Both the position numbers and the translations under genes were made by a program. The notes beneath the pieces were generated by a model. That model was not told where the DNA came from. It was given only the letters and a program-made list of their open reading frames with translations, and did no database searches. A stretch of DNA of 64,000 nt from assembly GCF_017161445.1 (NCBI RefSeq), contig NZ_CP071060.1, forward strand, positions 3,162,001 to 3,226,000, written 5' to 3'. Position 1 is the first letter of the stretch. Every line of letters begins with the position of its first letter. The stretch comes from Niveibacterium microcysteis (GTDB taxonomy: Bacteria > Pseudomonadota > Gammaproteobacteria > Burkholderiales > Rhodocyclaceae). Positions 57,688 through 64,000 of the stretch are shown one piece after another.

Positions 57688-58932
57688 ATGACGGATTCCA
57701 GCACAGCCTTTCTCGGCCGCCAGCCGATCCTGGACCGCGACAAGCAGTTGGTCGCGTTCGAGTTGCTGTTCCGCGGCGGCAAGGAAAACCGGGCCGAGGT
57801 CACGAACGACACGGAAGCCACTGCCGTCGTTCTGACACGCGCATTTTCCGATCTTGGCATCGATGCCGCACTCGGCAGCGGCCTCGGTTTCATCAACTGC
57901 GATGCGAACCTGCTGCTCTCCGACGCGATCGAGGTGCTGCCGTGCGACCGCATCGTGCTGGAGATCCTCGAAACCGTCGATCCGACGCCGGAAGTCCTCG
58001 CGCGATGCCGCGCGCTGCGCGACAAGGGCTTCATGCTCGCGCTCGACGACTACATCGGCGCCGAGGACCGCTTCCGCGAGCTGTTGGCGATGGTCGACTT
58101 CATCAAGGTCGATATCCAGCCGCTCGACGAAGCCGCCTTGCGTGCACTGACAGCGCGCCTGTTGCCGCTTGGTGTGCCGCTGCTGGCAGAGAAGGTGGAC
58201 ACGCAGGCACAGGCGGATCTTTGCCGCGATCTGGGTTTTGAGTTGTTCCAGGGGTATTTCTTCGCCCGGCCAACGATCCTGGCGCAAAGGAAACTCGACC
58301 ACAACGAGATGACGCTGCTGCGCCTGCTGGGGCTGGTCATGCAGGATGCGGACACCGAGGAACTGGAAAGCGTCGTGAAGCCGGACCCGAGCCTGACGGT
58401 GAACCTGCTTCGCCTGGTCAACTCCGCCGGCTCGGGGCTGCGCAGTCCGGTTCATTCGCTGCGCCACGCCATCACAGCGCTCGGCCGCAGGCCGCTGCAA
58501 CGCTGGATCCAGCTTCTGCTGTTCGCACGCCCCGGCAGCCACAGCCAGAACGATCCGCTGATGATCCTCGCCGCCACGCGTGGCCGCACGATGGAGATCC
58601 TCGCCGGCACGCCGGACAGCAGCCTCTACCGGCTGCGTGACGAGGCCTTCCTTGCGGGCATCGTCTCGCTCTTGCCTGCCCTGTTGATGACGCCGATGGA
58701 CGACATCCTCAAAGGTCTGCCGGTTTCTGCCACACTGAGCGCCGCAGTGCGAGAGCGCGCCGGACCGCTCGGCGCCTTGTTACACTTGGTGGAGACTTTG
58801 GAGGGTGCGGACCAGGATGCATTCCTTGCCGCACTCGCGCACTGCCCGGGCATTGCGCCGATGGCGGTGTTTGCCGCTGAGGCCTCAGCCATGACATGGG
58901 CATCACAGATCGGCAAACCCGTATCGGAATGA
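57688..58932 (+). CDS. EAL-HDOD signalling protein (YuxH-like)
   Basis: 414 residues. Residues 1-200 form a degenerate EAL domain: FLGRQPILDRDKQLVAFELL (ELL at 25-27 in place of EAL), LEILETVDPTPEV, LDDYIGAEDRF and VDFIKVDIQPLDE. Key catalytic acids are partly replaced, so phosphodiesterase activity is doubtful. Residues about 200-400 form an HDOD domain (LKPDPSLTVNLLRLVNSAGS-type motif and SLRHAITALGRRPLQRWIQL). Such proteins usually act as effectors. Its stop overlaps the start of the downstream GGDEF sensor (ATGA at 58929-58932). Divergent from the KdpD-like gene. Confidence 0.9.
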   Translation: MTDSSTAFLGRQPILDRDKQLVAFELLFRGGKENRAEVTNDTEATAVVLTRAFSDLGIDAALGSGLGFINCDANLLLSDAIEVLPCDRIVLEILETVDPTPEVLARCRALRDKGFMLALDDYIGAEDRFRELLAMVDFIKVDIQPLDEAALRALTARLLPLGVPLLAEKVDTQAQADLCRDLGFELFQGYFFARPTILAQRKLDHNEMTLLRLLGLVMQDADTEELESVVKPDPSLTVNLLRLVNSAGSGLRSPVHSLRHAITALGRRPLQRWIQLLLFARPGSHSQNDPLMILAATRGRTMEILAGTPDSSLYRLRDEAFLAGIVSLLPALLMTPMDDILKGLPVSATLSAAVRERAGPLGALLHLVETLEGADQDAFLAALAHCPGIAPMAVFAAEASAMTWASQIGKPVSE

Positions 58933-60947
58933 CAGCACTGACACCCTCGCACCGGAATCGACTGACCGCGCTGATGCGCGGCGCATTGACTTTGCTGGTG
59001 GTGGGTATCGTCAGCTTTGGCACCCTCTGCGCCCCCGCCGCATCCGCCGCGCCGGAGCAGGACCGCGTGACGCTGCAGCTCAAATGGCGCCACCAGTTCC
59101 AGTTCGCTGGCTACTACGCCGCGCTCTACAAGGGCTACTACTGGGACGCCGGCCTCGATGTGGAAATCCGCGAGGCAAACGAAGGCGAAGATCCGATCCA
59201 GCAAGTACTCGCCGGGCGCGCCGACTTCGGCGTTGGCACCAGCGAGTTGCTGCTGCTGCGTAATGCAGGCAAGCCGGTGGTCGTGCTGGCGGTGATCTTC
59301 CAGCATTCGCCGCTGGCGCTCGCCGCGCGTCGCGAAAGCGGCATCCGCAGCCTGCACGACCTCGCCGGCAAGCGCGTCATGATCGAGCCGAACTCGGCCG
59401 AACTCTTTGCCTACCTGCAGCGCGAGGGCATCGCCTCCGATTCGATGCAGTTGGTCACGCACAACTTCAACGTCCAGGATCTGGTGGCGGGCAAGCTCGA
59501 TGCGATGTCGGTGTACGCGACGGACGAACCCTTCGAGCTGGGCGAAGCCGGTGTCGCCTACGAGCTTTTCGAACCCCGTTCCTCTGGCATCGATTTCTAC
59601 GGCGACAACCTCTTCACCACCGAGGCGCAGATCCGCAAACACCCGGAACGCGTGCGCGCGTTCCGCGAAGCCACGCTGAAAGGCTGGGCTTACGCGATGC
59701 AGCACCCGGACGAGATCATCAACCTGATCCTCACGCAGTATGGCGACCGGCACAGCGTCGAGCACCTGCGCTACGAAGCCAAGGTGATGGAGCGCCTGCT
59801 ACAGCCGACGCTGGTGGAACCGGGCTACATGCACGTCGGGCGCTGGCAGCACATTGCCGATACCTACGCCGAACTCGGCCTGATGCCGGCCGGCGCCTCG
59901 CTCGACGGCTTCCTCTACGAAGATGGCGCAATCGGCGAAAACGACCGCACCCGGCGCTGGCTGATGGTGGCGCTCGCCGCGATGGTGCTGATCGCTGCAA
60001 GCAGCGCCTACGTACTACGCCTGAACTGGCGCCTGAACGCCAGCCGCGAGCGGCAGCGCGTGATCATCGACACCGCCCCCTTGGCGCTGATCGTGCTGAG
60101 CGACGACGACAAGGTGCAGGACTGGAACCAGGCTGCGGAGCGCACCTTCGGCTGGAAGCTCGAAGACGCCCGCGCTCGCAATCTGCTGGACCTGCTCGCA
60201 CCCGACACTGACCGCGCCGCGATGCGCACGCTGCTGGACGACACCCGCCGCGACGCCACCGGCAGTCATTCCGGCGAGACCTGGGCGAATACCGCGAGCG
60301 GGCGGCGGATCCGCTGCGACTGGCGCTTCGCGGTGATGCCCTCGAGCGATGGTCGCCAGCACCGGGTGGTCGCGATGGCCATCGACGTCACCGCCCAGCG
60401 CGAACTCGAAAGCCGGCTGCAACTGATGGCACACGCCGACCCGCTGACAGGCCTCGCCAATCGCTCGCTCTTCTACGACCGGCTCGAGCGCGCACTATCG
60501 CTGGCGCAGCGTCACACCGGCCATATCGCGCTGATCTACATTGATCTGGACGACTTCAAGCAGGTCAACGACACGCAAGGGCATGAGGCGGGTGACATCG
60601 TTCTGCGGACGGTGGCGATGCGCCTGCGCCGGCTGATCCGCGATTCAGACACCGTGGCACGTATCGGCGGCGATGAATTCGTGATCCTGCTGCTCGATGT
60701 GCCAGATCGCGATGCCGCGCTGGTCGTGGCCCATAAAGCGGAAGAAGCGGTGCGGATGTCGATCGAAGTACGCCCGGCACAGTTCGCGCATATCGGCGCC
60801 AGCATTGGCGTGAGCCTCAGCCCGCAGCACGGCAGTTCGGCCGAAGCCCTGCTACGCGCAGCGGACGCAGCGATGTACCGCGTCAAACACGCGGGCAAAC
60901 ATGGCGTAGCGGTTGCCCACGGCGGCGAGGCAAACGCGGTCGATTGA
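58929..60947 (+). CDS. Periplasmic-binding-protein/PAS/GGDEF fusion (sensor diguanylate cyclase)
   Basis: 672 residues. Signal peptide or anchor (about 15-40), a periplasmic NMT1/THI5-like solute-binding domain (about 45-310: LQLKWRHQFQFAGYYAALYK, GRADFGVGTSELLLLRNAG, SVYATDEPFELGEAG), a membrane helix (LMVALAAMVLIAASSAYVL, about 343-361), a PAS domain (about 375-500) and a GGDEF domain. Active site GGDEF is at 580-584 with the RxxD inhibitory site RDSD at 571-574. It should make c-di-GMP in response to a periplasmic ligand; NMT1/THI5 domains bind pyrimidine-like or other small molecules, but the ligand here is unknown. Coupled to the EAL-HDOD gene by a 4-nt overlap. Confidence 0.92.
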   Translation: MTALTPSHRNRLTALMRGALTLLVVGIVSFGTLCAPAASAAPEQDRVTLQLKWRHQFQFAGYYAALYKGYYWDAGLDVEIREANEGEDPIQQVLAGRADFGVGTSELLLLRNAGKPVVVLAVIFQHSPLALAARRESGIRSLHDLAGKRVMIEPNSAELFAYLQREGIASDSMQLVTHNFNVQDLVAGKLDAMSVYATDEPFELGEAGVAYELFEPRSSGIDFYGDNLFTTEAQIRKHPERVRAFREATLKGWAYAMQHPDEIINLILTQYGDRHSVEHLRYEAKVMERLLQPTLVEPGYMHVGRWQHIADTYAELGLMPAGASLDGFLYEDGAIGENDRTRRWLMVALAAMVLIAASSAYVLRLNWRLNASRERQRVIIDTAPLALIVLSDDDKVQDWNQAAERTFGWKLEDARARNLLDLLAPDTDRAAMRTLLDDTRRDATGSHSGETWANTASGRRIRCDWRFAVMPSSDGRQHRVVAMAIDVTAQRELESRLQLMAHADPLTGLANRSLFYDRLERALSLAQRHTGHIALIYIDLDDFKQVNDTQGHEAGDIVLRTVAMRLRRLIRDSDTVARIGGDEFVILLLDVPDRDAALVVAHKAEEAVRMSIEVRPAQFAHIGASIGVSLSPQHGSSAEALLRAADAAMYRVKHAGKHGVAVAHGGEANAVD

Positions 60948-60958
60948 AGGCGCGGCGG

Positions 60959-61570
60959 TCAGCGGGCCTCGCGCGGGCCGTAGGCCGCGAAGAACACGTC
61001 CAAGGCGCGACTCACAATCGCTGAAATCTCCGCCGGCGTAAAACCTTCCACCAGCCGGAACAGCAACGGCTCCATCGTCTCCGCCTCGATCAGGCCGCGC
61101 AAGTGCTGCGCCGCGATGCGGCAGTCGCACTGGCGAAGCTGGCCGCGCTCCATCGCCGCGCGCAGGTAGTTCTCTATCTGTATCGTTCCCTTGCCCGGGC
61201 CATTCTCGTAAAACAACGGCCCGACGCCCTGCCGGCTCGACTCGGCGATCACCGTGCGCCGTATCGAAATGAAGGACTGCGAGCCAAACACCGCCAGCGC
61301 ACGCTCACTGAAGCGCTGCAACACGCCACGCAGGTCGTCATCGGGTCTCAGCAGGGTGAAGGCCTGCTCCATGTGATGATGCGCGGCCTGCAGCGTCACC
61401 TCCACAAAGAGCGCCTCCTTCGACGGGAAGTAGTTGTAGAGCGTTGCCTTCGAGCCGCCGACGCGGCTCGCGATCTCCGCCATCGAGGTGTGCTCGAAAC
61501 CTTGCTCGCGAAAGGCATCGGCGGCGATATCGACGATTCGCTGTCGGCGCTCTTCAGTCTTCGTCCGCAT
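60959..61570 (-). CDS. TetR-family repressor of the adjacent efflux operon
   Basis: 203 residues. N-terminal HTH: RQRIVDIAADAFREQGFEHT, SMAEIASRVGGSKATLYNYF and PSKEALFVEVT. The remaining helices form the ligand pocket and dimer interface (TetR_C AefR/AcrR-like: RFSERALAVFGSQSFISIRR, HLRGLIEAETMEPLLFRLVE). AAGGG precedes ATG 61570. It is divergent from the outer-membrane factor/HlyD genes and probably binds the two GTAC-centred palindromes between them; the inducer is unknown. Confidence 0.9.
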   Translation of the reverse strand: MRTKTEERRQRIVDIAADAFREQGFEHTSMAEIASRVGGSKATLYNYFPSKEALFVEVTLQAAHHHMEQAFTLLRPDDDLRGVLQRFSERALAVFGSQSFISIRRTVIAESSRQGVGPLFYENGPGKGTIQIENYLRAAMERGQLRQCDCRIAAQHLRGLIEAETMEPLLFRLVEGFTPAEISAIVSRALDVFFAAYGPREAR

Positions 61571-61592
61571 CGTTTAACCCTTTTTTAAACTC

Positions 61593-61604
61593 ACCCGTAC
61601 AGTT
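61593..61604. promoter_or_regulatory. Palindromic operator-like site 1 (TetR)
   Basis: ACCCGTACAGTT, a GTAC-centred imperfect dyad immediately upstream of the efflux -35 and 23 bp upstream of the tetR start codon. It shares the 10-mer CCGTACAGTT with site 2. Binding here could repress tetR and the efflux promoter together. Confidence 0.55.
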
Positions 61605-61608
61605 TTGA

Positions 61609-61637
61609 TTGACAGGCGTCTGGCGTCAAGTTTTAAT
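61609..61637 (+). promoter_or_regulatory. Sigma-70 promoter of the efflux operon
   Basis: Perfect -35 TTGACA (61609-61614), 17-bp spacer, -10 TTTAAT (61632-61637; 5 of 6). The start point would fall at about 61644, inside operator-like site 2. An intrinsically strong promoter of this sort implies tight repression. Confidence 0.75.
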
Positions 61638-61639
61638 TG

Positions 61640-61651
61640 AACCGTACAGTT
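61640..61651. promoter_or_regulatory. Palindromic operator-like site 2 (TetR)
   Basis: AACCGTACAGTT, matching its own reverse complement at 10 of 12 positions. It covers the expected transcription start of the efflux operon and lies 47 bp from site 1 (centre to centre). Confidence 0.6.
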
Positions 61652-61670
61652 CAGTTATAGGCAAAACACC

Positions 61671-63152
61671 GTGACGCCCCCTTCGATTGACGCGGCGCTA
61701 GCGCCCGCGATAAACACAACCAGGCCGCTGCCCCGGCTGCACCAACTCTCGACCGCTCTGGGCATCTCGGGCGTGCTGATGCTGGGCGCCTGCGCCCAGC
61801 TTCCCGCTCTCGATTCGCCCGCTTCACCGAAGCCGGCCTCGGCCTACGCCAGCGCACAAAGCTTCGCAGCACCGCTCGCCCAGTGGCCGCAGGATGCCTG
61901 GTGGACCCACTACGGCGATGCACAGCTTGACCAGTTGATCGCTGAAGCGCTGCAAGGCGCGCCCAGCCTCAACGCAGCCCGCGCCCGCCTCGCCCGCGCC
62001 GAGAGTGGCGCCCAGATCGCCGGCGCCGCGCGCCTGCCGCAAGTCAGCGCCAACGCATCCGCTACCGAACAGCACCAGAGCTACAACTACCTGACGCCCC
62101 GCTCGATGACGCCCGAGGGTTGGCACGACTACGGCCGTGCGACGCTGGATTTCAGCTGGGAACTCGACTTCTGGGGCAAGAACCGCGCGGCACTCGCCGC
62201 CGCCACATCTGAAGTCGAGGCCAGCCGCGCCGACGCCGCACAAGCGCGCCTTGCACTCTCGGCATCAATCACTGCGGCCTACGCCGAACTCGCGCGCCTG
62301 TATGCCGCCCGCGACACCGCTGAAGCCGCGGTTCAGGTGCGCACGAAGACCGCCATGCTGTTCCGCCAACGATACGACAACGGCCTCGAAACGCTCGGCA
62401 GCGTGCGCCAGGTCGATGCCCGCCGCGCCGCCGCGGAAGGCGATCTGCTTGCCACCGACGAACAGATCACGCTGCAGAAGAACCGCATCGCCGCCCTGCT
62501 CGGCGCCGGCCCGGACCGCGGCATCGCCATCGCCCGGCCCAGCGTCAATCTGGACCGCAGTTTTGGCTTGCCGGCTGAACTGAATGCCAACCTGCTCGGC
62601 CGTCGGCCGGATGTCGTTGCCGCGCGCCTGCGCGCCGAAGCGGCCGCCAAGCGCATCGACCAGCGCACCGCGGAGTTCTACCCAGACATCAACCTTGCCG
62701 CCTTCGTCGGCGTGCAGTCGCTCGGGCTCGACTTGCTGACCAAGCCCGGCTCCTTCGTCGGCAGCATCGGGCCGGCGATCTCGCTGCCGATCTTCTCCGG
62801 CGGCCGTTTGCGGGGCCAGCTGCGGGGCGCAAACGCCGACTACGCCGAGGCCGTCGCCAACTACGACGCGGCGGTCACCCAGGCCTTGCATGACGTGGCC
62901 GACGCGGCAACCAGCCAGCGCGCGCTCGGTGCCCAGCTCGCCAAGGCGGATGAAGCCGTGGGCGCGGCGCGCGAGGCCTGGCGCATCGCCAACAACCGCT
63001 ACGACGGCGGGCTCTCGAACTACCTCGATGTGCTGACCGCTGAAGACGCCCTGCTCGCCAGCCTGCGCTCGCTCACCGACATGCAGTCACGCGCTTTCAC
63101 GCTCGATGTCGCGCTGGTGCGCGCGCTGGGCGGTGGCTACCAGAACAACTAA
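61671..63152 (+). CDS. Outer-membrane efflux lipoprotein, NodT family
   Basis: 493 residues from a GTG at 61671. Lipobox LGAC with Cys41. Two TolC-like OEP repeats follow: WWTHYGDAQLDQLIAEALQG then APSLNAARARLARAES, FSWELDFWGKNRAALAAATS, RRPDVVAARLRAEAAAKRID and GPAISLPIFSGGRLRGQLRG. It forms the outer-membrane exit duct of a tripartite pump. The long pre-lipobox region (40 residues) makes the exact start uncertain. It is followed at 23 bp by the membrane-fusion protein gene, with the TetR gene divergent upstream. Confidence 0.92.
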   Translation: MTPPSIDAALAPAINTTRPLPRLHQLSTALGISGVLMLGACAQLPALDSPASPKPASAYASAQSFAAPLAQWPQDAWWTHYGDAQLDQLIAEALQGAPSLNAARARLARAESGAQIAGAARLPQVSANASATEQHQSYNYLTPRSMTPEGWHDYGRATLDFSWELDFWGKNRAALAAATSEVEASRADAAQARLALSASITAAYAELARLYAARDTAEAAVQVRTKTAMLFRQRYDNGLETLGSVRQVDARRAAAEGDLLATDEQITLQKNRIAALLGAGPDRGIAIARPSVNLDRSFGLPAELNANLLGRRPDVVAARLRAEAAAKRIDQRTAEFYPDINLAAFVGVQSLGLDLLTKPGSFVGSIGPAISLPIFSGGRLRGQLRGANADYAEAVANYDAAVTQALHDVADAATSQRALGAQLAKADEAVGAAREAWRIANNRYDGGLSNYLDVLTAEDALLASLRSLTDMQSRAFTLDVALVRALGGGYQNN

Positions 63153-63175
63153 GAAATCTCCCCGAGGAATTGATC

Positions 63176-64000
63176 ATGTCCGACACACTCACCACGACGC
63201 TCGCCACCCCTGACAACAGCTTGCGCCGCAAGCGCCTGTTCGCCGCCCTTGGCGGTGTCATCGCACTCAGCGCGATCGGCTACGGCCTCTACTGGCATTT
63301 CCACGCCTCACGCTTCATCAGCACCGACAACGCCTACACCGCGGCCGAAGTGGCGCAGGTCACGCCGTCGGTCGGCGGCACCGTCGCCGCCGTGAAGGTG
63401 GTCGACACGCAAAGCGTGAAGCAAGGCGACGTGCTCGTCGTGATCGACGACACCGATGCGCGCCTCGCGCTGGCACAGGCCGAGGCCGAACTCGGCCGTG
63501 CCGTGCGCCGCGTGAAGGGCTATGTCGCCAACGACAACGGCCTCTCGGCGCAGATTCAGGCGCGCGATGCCGACGAGCGCCGCGCCGCCGCCCAGCTTGT
63601 CGCTGCCGAATCGGATTTCGAACGTGCAGAGATCGATCTCAAGCGCCGTGAAGCGCTCGCAGGTTCGGGTTCCGTCTCCGGTGAAGAGCTGACCCGCGCG
63701 CAGAACGCCTTCGCCACAGCCAAGGCCAACCTCGACGTTGCACGCGCCGCAGCCGCACAGGCCCGCGCCAACCGCGCCGCCGCGCTGGGCTCGCGCGAGG
63801 CCAATGCCGTGCTGATCGAAAACGCAGACCTCGACAGCAACCCGGAAGTCGCACTAGCCCGAGCACGGCGTGACCAGGCCCGAGTCGACCTCGAACGCAC
63901 CGTCGTGCGTGCGCCGGTGGATGGCGTGATCGCCCGCCGCCAGGTGCAGGTTGGCCAGCGTATCCAGGCCGGCGCACCGCTGCTCAACGTGGTGCCGGTG
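63176..64000 (+). CDS. EmrA/HlyD-family membrane fusion protein, cut by right window edge
   Basis: Incomplete: 275 codons from ATG 63176 (GAGGAAT upstream) to the end of the window. Membrane anchor LFAALGGVIALSAIGYGLYW (about 21-40); the EmrA-like start of the mature part STDNAYTAAEVAQVTPSVGG; lipoyl half-motif VKQGDVLVVIDDTDARLALA; a long alpha-hairpin rich in Ala/Arg/Glu (about 100-235); then RTVVRAPVDGVIARRQVQVG. This is the periplasmic adaptor of an EmrAB-TolC type pump. The inner-membrane transporter, probably an MFS EmrB-like protein, should lie just beyond the window; that is a prediction. Confidence 0.9.
   Translation, partial: MSDTLTTTLATPDNSLRRKRLFAALGGVIALSAIGYGLYWHFHASRFISTDNAYTAAEVAQVTPSVGGTVAAVKVVDTQSVKQGDVLVVIDDTDARLALAQAEAELGRAVRRVKGYVANDNGLSAQIQARDADERRAAAQLVAAESDFERAEIDLKRREALAGSGSVSGEELTRAQNAFATAKANLDVARAAAAQARANRAAALGSREANAVLIENADLDSNPEVALARARRDQARVDLERTVVRAPVDGVIARRQVQVGQRIQAGAPLLNVVPV

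Noticed and set aside
57301..58542. 413-codon minus-strand frame opposite the EAL-HDOD gene
   Set aside because: Antisense to a gene with clear EAL and HDOD motifs.

Overview
The window is a GC-rich bacterial chromosome segment with dense coding on both strands and no rRNA, tRNA, CRISPR array, insertion sequence or prophage that I can see. The gene content points to a betaproteobacterium, possibly of the Rhodocyclales type. The evidence is an aru-type arginine succinyltransferase operon with two paralogous transferase subunits, an ilvE/zf-CHCC/waaF block, a NudJ-MnmA pair, a PHA-granule-region protein, phenylalanine hydroxylase with homogentisate catabolism, and many c-di-GMP and chemotaxis genes. 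The taxonomic placement is inference.

Layout. 1-3.6 kb: start of a secreted protein cut by the left edge, a stand-alone OLD-type ATPase/TOPRIM nuclease, and an HD-GYP response regulator. 3.6-11.9 kb: the arginine succinyltransferase (AST) operon in transcription order astC-aruF-aruG-astD-astB-astE, all on the minus strand, headed by an ArgR-like DJ-1/AraC regulator. 12.0-22.1 kb: an orphan CHASE/PAS histidine kinase, then the phenylalanine/tyrosine degradation genes (hppD, phhA, hmgA, fahA, maiA) with a chemoreceptor gene between fahA and maiA. A divergent Lrp/AsnC regulator at 22.2 kb faces hppD across two inverted repeats. 22.7-29.4 kb: a DUF2062 protein and a complete ribose operon rbsB-A-C-R-K-D, whose promoter carries two adjacent copies of a 12-bp palindrome. 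29.5-37.6 kb: a FemAB-like acyltransferase, a dCache chemoreceptor with a clear sigma-28 type promoter, a lipoprotein penicillin/AHL-acylase homologue, and a GGDEF-EAL gene overlapping an HDOD gene.

37.7-43.1 kb: an NSS transporter and a storage-lipid neighbourhood (FadD, PHA-region protein, acyl-CoA-binding protein, wax ester synthase/DGAT). 43.1-51.4 kb: housekeeping genes (mnmA, Nudix, ilvE, zf-CHCC, waaF, a YheT-type hydrolase, phosphomannomutase/phosphoglucomutase) and a CREST/ceramidase-like membrane protein. 51.6-61 kb: a TPR-like GGDEF protein, then an operon encoding a KdpD that lacks its N-terminal input half, KdpE and the K+ transporter Kup, then an EAL-HDOD protein overlapping a periplasmic-binding-protein/PAS/GGDEF fusion. 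61-64 kb: a TetR regulator divergent from an efflux operon (NodT outer-membrane lipoprotein and an EmrA/HlyD adaptor cut by the right edge), with a strong sigma-70 promoter between two operator-like palindromes.

The common themes are amino-acid and sugar catabolism and second-messenger/chemosensory signalling. I see no clearly new multi-gene system. The best candidates for further work are kdpD(truncated)-kdpE-kup, the sensor-fused GGDEF with its overlapping EAL-HDOD partner, and the chemoreceptor inside the tyrosine-degradation cluster.
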